Positions 1 to 7,623 of a stretch of DNA of 13,775 nt are shown piece by piece. Below the pieces are notes generated by a model, which saw nothing but the letters and a program-made list of their open reading frames with translations, did not search any database and had not been told where the DNA came from. The stretch spans positions 1 through 13,775 of the forward strand of contig NZ_CAMLJP010000144.1 of NCBI RefSeq assembly GCF_946480385.1. The letters are read 5' to 3'. This stretch comes from an uncultured Azospirillum sp. GTDB lineage: Bacteria; Pseudomonadota; Alphaproteobacteria; Azospirillales; Azospirillaceae. The stretch's first letter is position 1. Each line of letters begins with the position of its first letter. Both the position numbers and the translations under genes were made by a program.

Positions 1-1277
1 CCGCGGATGCAGACCTCGCCCTTCTCGCCGGGCGGCAGGACCCGGCGCGGCTCCTCCAGGCTGACGATCTCGACGATGGTGCCGGGCAGCGGCAGGCCGA
101 TGGAACCCTTCTTGTCGCTGTGCAGCACCGCCGGGTTGACGGTGGCGACGGGCGAGCATTCCGACAGGCCATAACCCTCCACCAGCGTGCAGCCGGTGGT
201 GCGCTCGAACGCCTCCTTCACCTCCAGCGGCAGCGGCGCCCCGCCCGACATGCAGAAGCGGATCGACGAAAGATCGAACTTCTCCAAATGCTTATGATGG
301 TTGATCGCGGTGTAGATGGTCGGCACGGCAGGGAATAGGGTGATCCGCTCCGTCTGCAGGGTGCGCATCACCTGCTCCAGCTCGAAGCGCGGCAGCAGGA
401 CGATCTCCGCCCCCAGATGCAGGCCGAAATTCATCACCGCGGTCATGGCGAAGACATGGAACAGCGGCAGCACGCCCAGCATGCGCTCCTGCCCGTCTTC
501 GGCGCCGCCCTCACCGGGTTTGCGCTCCTTCGCCGCGTACCACGTCGCGCACTGGATGGTGTTGGCGTAGAGGTTGGCGTGCGTCAGCATCGCGCCCTTG
601 GGCACGCCGGTGGTGCCGCCGGTGTATTGCAGCACGGCGACATCCTCCTGCGCGTCGAGGGCGACCGGCGTCGGCCGGCCATCGTTGGCGATCAGGTGCG
701 CGAAGGGGATGTGGCGGTCGTCGCGCGGGATCGCCGCGATCTCCGCCCGCTTGGCGATGGGGAACAGCCAGTTCTTCGGGAAGGGCAGGATGTCGGCCAT
801 GCGGCAGATCACCAGCCGCTTCAGCCCGGTCTCCGCCAGCATCCGCGCCATCTTGCCGTAGAGCAGCTTGAGGTCCAGCGTGACCATCAGGTCGATGTCG
901 CTGTCGCCGATCTGGTGGACCAGTTCGCGCTCGGCATAGAGCGGGTTGAAGTTCACCACCGTGCCGCCGGCCTTCAGGATGGCGAAGAAGGCGATGACGT
1001 AATAGGGCGTGTTGGGCAGGAACAGCCCGACCCGCGTGCCCTTCCCCACCCCGATCGCCTGGAACCCGCGGGCGGCGCGGTCGACCAGCCGCCCCAGTTC
1101 GCGATAGCTGGTGCGCTTGCCCAGAAAGTTCAGGCAGGGCTTGTCGCCGTGGCGGGCTACGGCGCCCTCCAGCAACTCGGTCAGCGGCCGGGCCGGGATG
1201 GGCATCGCCCAATCCACCGTCGGCGGGTATGAGGCCAGCCATGGATAATCAGGCAGCTTGCGGGCGGCATCTCCCAT
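1..1277 (-). CDS. Long-chain fatty-acid--CoA ligase, C-terminus cut off by window edge
   Basis: ATP-dependent activation of a fatty acid to acyl-CoA through an acyl-AMP intermediate (ANL superfamily), feeding beta-oxidation or lipid synthesis. The minus-strand frame from ATG 1277 is open for 425 codons to the window edge. The AMP-binding P-loop YTGGTTGVPKG lies at residues 218-228 and the second core motif EGYGLSE at 367-373. The start is supported by a GGGGAGGAA Shine-Dalgarno about 8 nt upstream and by the N-terminus MGDAARKLPDYPWLASYPPT. Family members are usually 510-570 residues, so roughly the last quarter, including the C-terminal lid domain, is missing. The serine hydrolase gene lies 173 bp upstream on the same strand, so cotranscription is possible but not shown. 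The family call is firm; exact chain-length preference cannot be read from sequence. Confidence 0.95.
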   Translation of the reverse strand, partial: MGDAARKLPDYPWLASYPPTVDWAMPIPARPLTELLEGAVARHGDKPCLNFLGKRTSYRELGRLVDRAARGFQAIGVGKGTRVGLFLPNTPYYVIAFFAILKAGGTVVNFNPLYAERELVHQIGDSDIDLMVTLDLKLLYGKMARMLAETGLKRLVICRMADILPFPKNWLFPIAKRAEIAAIPRDDRHIPFAHLIANDGRPTPVALDAQEDVAVLQYTGGTTGVPKGAMLTHANLYANTIQCATWYAAKERKPGEGGAEDGQERMLGVLPLFHVFAMTAVMNFGLHLGAEIVLLPRFELEQVMRTLQTERITLFPAVPTIYTAINHHKHLEKFDLSSIRFCMSGGAPLPLEVKEAFERTTGCTLVEGYGLSECSPVATVNPAVLHSDKKGSIGLPLPGTIVEIVSLEEPRRVLPPGEKGEVCIR

Positions 1278-1396
1278 CGCGCGGTTCCTCCCCTGAGTTC
1301 CTGGTTCCGGTGGCCGGTTTCGCCCGGCACCGCCGCCGCCCCGAGTCTACGCCGGGAAGCGGGGGATTGTCCCCTGGAGAGGAGATGGGATCGCCG

Positions 1397-1430
1397 CCAT
1401 CCTGAACAAGCAGCCACCCTGAACAAGCAG
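1397..1430. repeat. 17-bp tandem duplication, two copies
   Basis: Two adjacent copies of CCAYCCTGAACAAGCAG occupy 1397-1413 and 1414-1430. They differ at one position, T versus C at the fourth base. They start 20 bp beyond the stop codon of the serine hydrolase gene. No protein-coding role is apparent. This looks like a replication-slippage duplication. Confidence 0.85.
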
Positions 1431-1450
1431 GAGATGTGCCGCGTGCCGCC

Positions 1451-2545
1451 CTATCGCACGCCGCGCAGCCGGTGCAGCACCTCCACCGCCATCCATTCGG
1501 CGAGGTTTCCGTCCTCGCCATCCAGGAAGACGGCGACGGACACCGGGACCGGCCCCGGCGCGTGATAGGCAGCCGGCGTCACCCCCGGCCCGCCGCCGGT
1601 GTGGCCCCAATAGGGACCGGACACCGGGTCCAGCTCCACCATCATGCCGAGCCCATAGGACGGCTCGACCCAGGGCCGCCCGCCCATCGGCCCGCCGACC
1701 GGCACCCCGTCCCGCATCCGCCGCAGCAGCGCGTCCGGCAGATAGTCCTCCGTCAGGCCGTGGATGAAGCGGCAGGCATCCGCCGCCGTCATCGCCACCA
1801 CCCCATGCGACACCCAGCCGGGATGATAGGCATCATTCACCGGCCTCCCGCCGAAGGTCGGGCTCGGGCCGAAGAACAGCCCGGCGAGGTCGGCCCGGTC
1901 ACGCAGAAGCGACGCGCTGGACAGGCCGAGCGGGCCGAAGACCTCGCGCGCCAGCATCTCCGCCAACGGGGCGCCGCCCGCCCGCTCCAGCAGCCGGCCG
2001 ATCAGCAGATAGCCGATGTTGGAATAGGCAAAGCTGCCGGCCGGCGGTCCTTCGCCCTGGGCCACCCCGCAGCGGGCGAGGAACTCGTCGCCACTCCAGG
2101 GCTCCGCGCTGGCGGCGACAGCGGCGTGATAGTCGGCCCGGCCGCCATAATCGGGCAGCCCGGCGCGGTGGGTCAGGATCTGCGCCACGCTGACCGGGTC
2201 CGCCCGCCCGGCCAGTTCCGGCAGCCAGCGCTCCGCCGGCCCGTCGAGATCGACCACGCCACTTGCGGCCAACCGCAGCACGGCGGCGGCGAGAATGGTC
2301 TTGGTCAGGCTGTAGACCAGGGCCCGCCGATCGGCCGGATCAGCCGCCGCCGCGCCGCGCACAGGCTTCCGCCGCAGCACCAGCGTGCGGACCGGCTCCG
2401 CATCGGCCCCCCGGCCGCGGGTGAAGGCGACGACGGCGATCCCGGCCGGAGCGGGGCTCACGCTCTCCTCCCCCAACAGACCTGTCAGGGCGGCGGTCAG
2501 CAGGTCCAGTTCGGTATCCGCACCCGCCATCTTTTTCTTGTTCAT
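1451..2545 (-). CDS. Serine hydrolase, class C beta-lactamase/penicillin-binding-like family
   Basis: Predicted 364-residue hydrolase of the beta-lactamase-like serine fold (AmpC, esterase EstB, D-amino-peptidase group). The three active-site motifs are present in order. They are S79-L-T-K82 (SxxK nucleophile and base), Y174-S-N176 (YxN) and H315-T-G317, the HxG variant of KTG typical of esterase- and peptidase-like members rather than true beta-lactamases. HRAGLPDY at 126-133 is also typical of the family. The start ATG 2545 is preceded by GGGAG about 10 nt upstream. ATG 2530 and ATG 2569 are alternatives. From the chosen start there is no signal peptide, so a cytoplasmic enzyme is implied. 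A TTG start at 2665 would add a hydrophobic segment but lacks a ribosome-binding site. The gene is divergent from the PilZ gene. The natural substrate is unknown, and antibiotic resistance should not be assumed. Confidence 0.88.
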   Translation of the reverse strand: MNKKKMAGADTELDLLTAALTGLLGEESVSPAPAGIAVVAFTRGRGADAEPVRTLVLRRKPVRGAAAADPADRRALVYSLTKTILAAAVLRLAASGVVDLDGPAERWLPELAGRADPVSVAQILTHRAGLPDYGGRADYHAAVAASAEPWSGDEFLARCGVAQGEGPPAGSFAYSNIGYLLIGRLLERAGGAPLAEMLAREVFGPLGLSSASLLRDRADLAGLFFGPSPTFGGRPVNDAYHPGWVSHGVVAMTAADACRFIHGLTEDYLPDALLRRMRDGVPVGGPMGGRPWVEPSYGLGMMVELDPVSGPYWGHTGGGPGVTPAAYHAPGPVPVSVAVFLDGEDGNLAEWMAVEVLHRLRGVR

Positions 2546-2672
2546 CGCTCGCCAACTCCCGCTACCCATCCTGTCTGTCACCACAGATAAGAAGGCACTC
2601 ACAAGGCAAAGGAAAATCAGGTCCGCTCCTACTGGGGCGCCCCGCAGGTGGGCCGTTAACCACAACTGTCAG

Positions 2673-2702
2673 CTGTCACCCGCCAGCGACCTGCTGTATC
2701 CT
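2673..2702 (+). promoter_or_regulatory. Weak candidate promoter for the PilZ gene
   Basis: CTGTCA at 2673-2678 and TATCCT at 2697-2702 are separated by 18 bp, giving four of six matches to each sigma-70 hexamer. The inferred start of transcription would lie about 25 nt before the PilZ ATG. CTGTCA also occurs at 2666-2671, forming a 7-bp-spaced direct repeat. This is pattern matching only. Confidence 0.2.
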
Positions 2703-2732
2703 TATGAAACCGCCCCCGTGGAGGGCCGTGCC

Positions 2733-3584
2733 ATGCCCGTGATGGACGCCGACCAGCGCCGGAAACTGGAAGATCAGCTGCTTCGCAAGGCGGAGGAGGC
2801 GATACGGACCCTGCGCCGGGAGGCGGAGACCGGCGACCCCGCCCGCGTCGACTCCCTGGCGGAGGGAATGGCCGGACTGCTGAAGACCCGGGAATTTCCC
2901 AGCCTGCGCGCCGCCGAGTTCCGCGAGCTGACCCGCGCCATCCAGCGCGGCGCCTATCAGCGCAGCGTCGATTCGCTGCTGATCCAGGCCGAACGCTGCG
3001 GCCATCGCGGCGACGAGAAGGGGCGCAACGCGCTGCTGACCCAGGCCAAGGACCATTTCGCCAAGGCCCTGCGCTTCGGCGCCGACGACGAGTTCCGCCA
3101 CGGCGTCGAGCGGCGCGTGCAGGCGACCCTGATGACCAGCAAGGACGGGGTGGACGACCGCACCAAGCAGGCGGCCAAACACAAGCTGGACCAGCATGAC
3201 GTCGGCGCCAAGCCGCCCAACGGCATCGAGCGACGCCGCGCCATCCGCTACATGGACCCGGTCCTGGCGGTGGAGGCGGAGGGACGGCGCTGCACCACGA
3301 TCAACTGGTCGACCCGCGGCCTGCTGGTCGATCTGCCGCCGGAGGAATTCGCCCACGCCGTCGGCGGCAAGCTGCGGCTGGAGCTGTATTGCCCCGAGAT
3401 TCCGGAGACCGTCGGTCCCGATAAGATCAGCCATCGCATCGGCGGCCGGCAGATCGCCCATGTGGTCCGCCTCGACCCCGACCGCCGCGCTGTGGCCCTG
3501 TCCTTCCCCGACATCAGCACCGTGATGCTGGACCTGATACACGCCATGAAGGAGGCCGGCATCAAGCCCGAACCGGAGCGCTGA
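2733..3584 (+). CDS. PilZ-domain protein with helical N-terminal region
   Basis: Predicted soluble 283-residue protein and likely cyclic-di-GMP receptor. The C-terminal PilZ domain (about 164-272) carries both ligand motifs: R168-x-x-x-R172 within ERRRAIRY, and N191-W-S193-T-R-G196, matching (D/N)xSxxG. The first 155 residues are charged and predicted helical, with no recognisable domain. They are rich in Arg, Glu and Ala and resemble a helical-bundle partner-binding region. There are no transmembrane segments. Start ATG 2733 is chosen for the GAGGG Shine-Dalgarno 7 nt upstream. The frame is open upstream to 2385, but that part overlaps the divergent hydrolase gene and is not typical coding sequence. 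The gene converges with the FkbM gene, leaving 50 bp between stops. The output (motility, exopolysaccharide or other) cannot be deduced. Confidence 0.9.
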   Translation: MPVMDADQRRKLEDQLLRKAEEAIRTLRREAETGDPARVDSLAEGMAGLLKTREFPSLRAAEFRELTRAIQRGAYQRSVDSLLIQAERCGHRGDEKGRNALLTQAKDHFAKALRFGADDEFRHGVERRVQATLMTSKDGVDDRTKQAAKHKLDQHDVGAKPPNGIERRRAIRYMDPVLAVEAEGRRCTTINWSTRGLLVDLPPEEFAHAVGGKLRLELYCPEIPETVGPDKISHRIGGRQIAHVVRLDPDRRAVALSFPDISTVMLDLIHAMKEAGIKPEPER

Positions 3585-3617
3585 CGTCCTCAGGCCTGCA
3601 CCGCGCCGTCCACCGCT

Positions 3618-3643
3618 GCCCTCAACCACCGCCCTCAACCACC
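3618..3643. repeat. 13-bp perfect tandem duplication at the FkbM 3' end
   Basis: GCCCTCAACCACC occurs at 3618-3630 and again at 3631-3643 with no spacer. The second copy contains the stop codon of the FkbM methyltransferase gene (3635-3637). The duplication sits in the 50-bp convergent gap before the PilZ stop, where no clear terminator hairpin is visible. Confidence 0.9.
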
Positions 3644-4522
3644 AATAAAGCGCCCGTTATGGCCACGGCGCAGCGGATGTTCGTCCGGATCGGCGACGGG
3701 CAGCAGGCCATTGATGCGCGCGCCCGCCTCGGCCGGCAGGCAGAACAGGTTGATCCCCATGCCAAGCCCGTGGATCTCCGTGCCGTTGTCGACCAGCCCA
3801 TGGCCGAAGATCGGCTCCGTCCGGCCGGCGAAGTTGGCGGGATTGTGGAAGGCGGGCAGATACCAATAGCAGGCGTAACCCAGCTCCCCCAGCAGGCGGA
3901 TCAGGGCCGCCGATTTGTCCGGCCGGTCATTCTCCACATAGAGGACCGGACGGTCGCGGGCGATCAGGCTGCGCGCGCCCTCCAGAACCTCGGCCTCCAT
4001 CCCCTCGACGTCGATCTTGATCAGACGGATACGGCCCGCCGCTTCAAGAGCCAGACCATCCAGTCGATACACCGGCACCGGCCGGTCGCCGGCCAAGGCG
4101 TCAAGCGACAGCGCGCCGTAATTGCCCTCCGCGTCCATCGCCACGCCGGCAAGATGCAGCACCCCGTCGGCGGTGCCGGCGGCGGCCAGCATGCCGTCCG
4201 CCCAATCCAGTCCGTTCAGCGCCAGATTGCCGCACAGCAGCCGATGGTTGGCATCGATCGGCTCCAGCGCCAGGACCCGGCCGGTGGGGCCGACCAGCCG
4301 GGCCAGCGCCACCGTGTGGGCGCCGATGTTGGCGCCGACATCGATCACCCGGTCCCCCGCCCGGACGCACTGGCGGAACAGCGCGACCTCCTGTTCGAAA
4401 TACTCGCCGTAATAGTCCAGCGACCGGCCGACGACGCTGTCGGTACGCCGGTACATCATCAGGCCGTGCCTCGCCCTGACCAGTCCGACCGGCCCCGCAC
4501 CGCCCAACAGATCCTCCGCCAT
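3635..4522 (-). CDS. FkbM-family SAM-dependent methyltransferase
   Basis: Predicted 295-residue methyltransferase. The SAM-binding motif I is DVGANIGAHT at residues 61-70, followed by the acidic strand end LALEP (E87). The family signature KIDVEGME lies at 169-176 with VLEGA after it. FkbM-type enzymes O-methylate sugars and other small or polymeric acceptors, and many act on glycans in polysaccharide or lipopolysaccharide pathways. The acceptor here is unknown. Start ATG 4522 is favoured because AGGGGGGAG precedes it closely; ATG 4537 and ATG 4543 lack such a site. The frame stays open far upstream through spoVR, but that is a GC-driven shadow frame. The gene begins 53 bp after the spoVR stop on the same strand with no terminator between, so it is probably the last gene of the prkA cluster. 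Confidence 0.88.
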   Translation of the reverse strand: MAEDLLGGAGPVGLVRARHGLMMYRRTDSVVGRSLDYYGEYFEQEVALFRQCVRAGDRVIDVGANIGAHTVALARLVGPTGRVLALEPIDANHRLLCGNLALNGLDWADGMLAAAGTADGVLHLAGVAMDAEGNYGALSLDALAGDRPVPVYRLDGLALEAAGRIRLIKIDVEGMEAEVLEGARSLIARDRPVLYVENDRPDKSAALIRLLGELGYACYWYLPAFHNPANFAGRTEPIFGHGLVDNGTEIHGLGMGINLFCLPAEAGARINGLLPVADPDEHPLRRGHNGRFIGG

Positions 4523-4575
4523 CGCTCCCCCCTGCATTGCCATGGGCGGAAGTGTAGCGGAGCCGGCCCTCAACG

Positions 4576-6129
4576 TCACATCACGCCGATCCCGCTGGGC
4601 GCCGTCACGGCGTGTTCCTTCAGGATCGCTTCGGAGATCGCCGAGACCTCGATCAGCTGCACCTCGTAACCCCACAGGTTGGCGATGTGGCGCAGCACCG
4701 CCTTGGCGTCGCTTTCGTCCAGCAGCACGCCGTTGGTGACGCGGTGCTGCAGGATCAGCTTGCGGTCGCCGGCAAGATCGACGTCGACGATCTGGATGTC
4801 CGGTTCCAGGTAACCCAGGTCGTACTGACGGGCCAGCTTCTTGCGGATGTCGCGATAGCCGCGCTCGTTGTGGATGTGATCGACCAGCAGATAGGGGTCC
4901 TCCGCGTCGTCGCGCACGCTGAACAGCTTCAGCTTCCGCATCAAATGCGGGCTGAGATACTGTAGCACGAAGCTCTCGTCGCGGAAATTGGCCCAGGCCT
5001 CGCGCACCGCCGCCATGCCGTCGCCCTGGCCGGCAAGGTCGGGGAACCACTGGCGGTCCTCGTCGGTCGGCTTCTCGGCGATGCGGGCGATGTCCTGCAT
5101 CATGGCGAAGCCGATCGCGTAGGGGTTCAGGCCGGAGAAGCGCTTGTCGTCGAACTCCGGCTGGAACACCACCGAGGTGTGGGAGTGCAGGAATTCCAGG
5201 AAAGCGCCTTCGCTGATCTGGCCGGTCTCGTGCAGGCGGCTCATGATCTGGTAATGGACGTAGGTGGCACAGCCCTCGTTCATCACCTTGGTCTGTTTCT
5301 GCGGATAGAAATACTGCGAGATGTGGCGGACGATGCGCAGGATTTCGCGCTGCCAATGCTCCAGCCGCGGCGCCTTCTTCTCCAGGAAATAGAGGATGTT
5401 CTCCTCCGGCAGGCCCAGCAGCTTCTTGCGTTCCGACACCGACTTGGCCGGGCGCTGGCCGGCGGCCGGCTTCGGCACCGTGCGCCACAGGTCGTTGAAG
5501 GTCTGGTCCTGATATTCCTGCCGCTCGCGCTCGCGCCGCTGCTCGGTCCGCAGGTCGGAGCGCTTCTTCGGATATTTGTGCACACCCTGGCTCATCAGCG
5601 CATGGGCGGCGTCCAGCACCCGCTCCACCGCGGCATGGCCGTAACGTTCCTCGCAATGGGTGATGTAGGTCTTGGCGAATTCCAGATAGTCCAGAATGCC
5701 TTCGGCATCGGTCCATTGCTGGAACAGCTGGTTGTTCTTGAAGAAGTGATTGTGGCCGAAGGCGGCGTGGGCGATCACCAGCGTCTGCATCGTCATGGTG
5801 TTCTCTTCCATGATGTAGCTGATGCAGGGGCTGGAGTTGATGACGATCTCGTAGGCCAGGCCGCGATAGCCCTTGCGGTACATCATCTCGTCGCGGGCGA
5901 AATGCTTGCCGAAGGACCAGTGCTTGTACATCAGCGGCATGCCGATGGACGAATAGGCGTCGAGCATCTGCTCGGCGGTGATGACCTCGATCTGGTTGGG
6001 ATAGACGTCGAGGCCCATCTCCTTCAGCGCGATGTGCTCGATGGCGTCGTAGACGCGCTTGATCTTGTCGTAATCCCACTCGACGCCGTCATACAGCAGC
6101 GCGTCGGGTCTGGTGATCACAGCGGTCAT
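4576..6129 (-). CDS. spoVR: SpoVR/YcgB family protein
   Basis: Predicted 517-residue SpoVR-family protein, close to E. coli YcgB in length (about 510). In Bacillus SpoVR is linked to spore cortex formation. In Proteobacteria its biochemical role is unsettled, but it almost always travels with prkA and yeaH. Conserved features visible are YKHWSFGKHF (68-77), YEIVINSSPCISY (93-105), the His-rich HAAFGHNHFFKNN (121-133), MNEGCATYVHYQ (283-294), with an Asn-Glu and His pair that could bind metal, and LNPYAIGF (334-341). A charged linker sits at about 188-235. There is no signal peptide or membrane segment. The start is fixed by GGGGGAGA 6 nt before ATG 6129. The gene follows yeaH by 67 bp, and that gap contains a hairpin. 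Confidence 0.95.
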   Translation of the reverse strand: MTAVITRPDALLYDGVEWDYDKIKRVYDAIEHIALKEMGLDVYPNQIEVITAEQMLDAYSSIGMPLMYKHWSFGKHFARDEMMYRKGYRGLAYEIVINSSPCISYIMEENTMTMQTLVIAHAAFGHNHFFKNNQLFQQWTDAEGILDYLEFAKTYITHCEERYGHAAVERVLDAAHALMSQGVHKYPKKRSDLRTEQRRERERQEYQDQTFNDLWRTVPKPAAGQRPAKSVSERKKLLGLPEENILYFLEKKAPRLEHWQREILRIVRHISQYFYPQKQTKVMNEGCATYVHYQIMSRLHETGQISEGAFLEFLHSHTSVVFQPEFDDKRFSGLNPYAIGFAMMQDIARIAEKPTDEDRQWFPDLAGQGDGMAAVREAWANFRDESFVLQYLSPHLMRKLKLFSVRDDAEDPYLLVDHIHNERGYRDIRKKLARQYDLGYLEPDIQIVDVDLAGDRKLILQHRVTNGVLLDESDAKAVLRHIANLWGYEVQLIEVSAISEAILKEHAVTAPSGIGVM

Positions 6130-6144
6130 TCTCGATCTCCCCCT

Positions 6145-6168
6145 ACCGCCCCCACGCCGGAGGGCGGT
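6145..6168 (-). other. Intercistronic hairpin upstream of the spoVR ribosome-binding site
   Basis: ACCGCCC at 6145-6151 and GGGCGGT at 6162-6168 form a perfect 7-bp stem with a 10-nt loop. In the transcript it lies between the yeaH stop and spoVR, ending almost at the GGGGGAGA Shine-Dalgarno. There is no T-tract, so it is not a normal terminator. Modulation of spoVR translation or mRNA stability is an inference. Confidence 0.5.
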
Positions 6169-6196
6169 GATTTCCCTTTATCCCCTCAGGCGCCCC

Positions 6197-7489
6197 TTAC
6201 GCCCCCGCCTTCTCGCGGGCGAAGAGCTCGCGGAAGACCGGGAAGATCTCCCGGCGGGAGCGGACGCGGCGCATCGCCAGCGGGCGTTCCGGGCTCTGCA
6301 CCTGCTTGTAGGTGCGCCACAGCTCGGTCTCGCGGCCCAGCGCCGACAGGCCCATGTTGTGTTCCGCCGCCACCTCGATGTAGGCGAAATACTGGCACAT
6401 CGGCAGGATGGCGTCGCGCAGCAGGGTCGCCGACTTGGCGTTGTCCGACGACATGTTGTCGCCGTCCGACGCCTGGGCGGCGTAGATGTTCCATTCATTG
6501 TGCGGGTAACGGTCCTGCACGACCTTCTGCATCTCCTCCAGCGCCGTCGACACCACGGTGCCGCCGGTCTCGGTGGAGTAGAAGAAGGTTTCCTCGTCCA
6601 CCTCCTTGGCCTCGTGGGTATGGCGGATGAAGACGATGTCGACCGACCGGTAGCGCCGCCGCAGGAACAGGTACAGCAGCATGAAGAAGCGCTTGGCCAG
6701 ATCCTTCATGTGCTCGGTCATCGAGCCGGACACGTCCATCAGGCAGAACATCACCGCCTGGGCGATGGGCTTCGGCACCGATTCGAACCGGTTGTAGCGG
6801 ACGTCGATCGGATCGATGAAGGGAATGCGGCGGGAGCGCAGGACGATGTGCTCCAGCTGCTCGCGCAGCGCCTGGATCTGGTCGGCATCCTCGCCGGCCT
6901 CCTCCGCCTCGCGCAGCATCTCCTCCAACTCGCGGATCTCGTCACGCTTGGGGCGCTTCAGCGCGATGCGGCGCGACAGGCTGTTCCGCATGGTGCGGAC
7001 GAGGTTCAGGTTGGCGGGCGACCCCGACACCGAATAGCCGGCGCGGGTCAGCGTGTGCGATTCCGACTGCTTGACCTTCTGCTTCACCAGATCGGGAAGC
7101 TCCAGATCCTCCAGGAAGATGTCGAGGAACTCGTCGCGCGACAGGACGAAGCGGAACTCGTCCTCGCCCTCGCCGTCGGCGCTGCCCTCGCTGCCGCGGC
7201 CGCCACCGCCGCCGTCCGGGCGCTGGATGGTGTCGCCTTCCACATATTCCTTGTTGCCGGGCACGACATAGTCGCGCACCCCACCCTGGCTGGCGCGGTG
7301 GAAGGACGGTTCGCGCACCCCGCCGGCGGCGATCGTCACCTTCTCGCCGTTCTCGATATCCTGGATGCCCCGCTTGCCGGAGGCGTCGCGGACCGCCTTG
7401 ACCACCTGTTCCTTGGCACGGCGCAGGAAGCGCTGGCGGTTGGCCAAGCTCTTGCCCTGCGGGTTCAGGCGACGGTCGATGATGTTCAT
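6197..7489 (-). CDS. yeaH: YeaH/YhbH family VWA-like protein (DUF444)
   Basis: Predicted 430-residue cytoplasmic protein of the DUF444 family, the usual partner of PrkA. A Gly-rich acidic linker spans about 92-110. A coiled, highly charged segment follows at about 180-216. The C-terminal half is a von Willebrand A-like domain with an intact MIDAS-type metal site: D252-V-S254-G-S256, T311 in GGTVVSTA, and D342 in SDGDN. MIDAS-VWA proteins paired with AAA+ ATPases often act as adaptors or substrate binders, and that role is inferred here. ATG 7489 is chosen. The preceding in-frame TTG at 7492 would add one residue only. GGGAGGG lies 11 nt upstream. Its length matches E. coli YeaH (about 427). 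A strong hairpin lies in the 134-bp gap after prkA. Confidence 0.95.
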   Translation of the reverse strand: MNIIDRRLNPQGKSLANRQRFLRRAKEQVVKAVRDASGKRGIQDIENGEKVTIAAGGVREPSFHRASQGGVRDYVVPGNKEYVEGDTIQRPDGGGGGRGSEGSADGEGEDEFRFVLSRDEFLDIFLEDLELPDLVKQKVKQSESHTLTRAGYSVSGSPANLNLVRTMRNSLSRRIALKRPKRDEIRELEEMLREAEEAGEDADQIQALREQLEHIVLRSRRIPFIDPIDVRYNRFESVPKPIAQAVMFCLMDVSGSMTEHMKDLAKRFFMLLYLFLRRRYRSVDIVFIRHTHEAKEVDEETFFYSTETGGTVVSTALEEMQKVVQDRYPHNEWNIYAAQASDGDNMSSDNAKSATLLRDAILPMCQYFAYIEVAAEHNMGLSALGRETELWRTYKQVQSPERPLAMRRVRSRREIFPVFRELFAREKAGA

Positions 7490-7560
7490 CAAGGGGCTGG
7501 CCCTCCCACCCGTTTCGTCACGCGGCCTTCGAACTCTGACAGCATTCTATGACAGTGGGG

Positions 7561-7597
7561 TTGCCGCGGGGCGTTGCAACACCCCGCCCCGCGGCAA
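7561..7597 (-). other. Strong GC-rich stem-loop between prkA and yeaH
   Basis: TTGCCGCGGGGCG at 7561-7573 and its exact reverse complement at 7585-7597 give a 13-bp perfect stem with an 11-nt loop. In the leftward transcript it lies 26 nt after the prkA stop and about 70 nt before yeaH. No U-run follows it on that strand (CCCC follows instead). It therefore looks like an mRNA processing, stabilising or attenuating element rather than a full intrinsic terminator. The loop also contains the palindrome core TTGCAA. Confidence 0.75.
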
Positions 7598-7623
7598 TTA
7601 AGCGCCCCCAACCTGCCCGGTCG

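Noticed and set aside
1362..1374. GGGGA-TTG-TCCCC small hairpin between the serine hydrolase and acyl-CoA ligase genes as a terminator.
   Set aside because: The stem is only 5 bp and no T-run follows on the minus strand.
1436..2590. A 384-codon plus-strand open frame antisense to the serine hydrolase gene.
   Set aside because: Its composition is His/Arg/Pro-rich shadow coding. The opposite strand carries all three serine hydrolase motifs.
2546..2665. TTG start at 2665 for the serine hydrolase, adding a hydrophobic LIFLCLVSAFLSVV segment that could act as a signal anchor.
   Set aside because: No Shine-Dalgarno precedes the TTG, the added codons lack the gene's codon bias, and they would overlap the PilZ promoter area. 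It remains a minor possibility.
3635..6079. An 814-codon minus-strand open frame covering both the spoVR and FkbM regions.
   Set aside because: Only its last 295 codons resemble a protein family. The rest is an out-of-frame, Arg/Pro/His-rich shadow of spoVR typical of GC-rich DNA.
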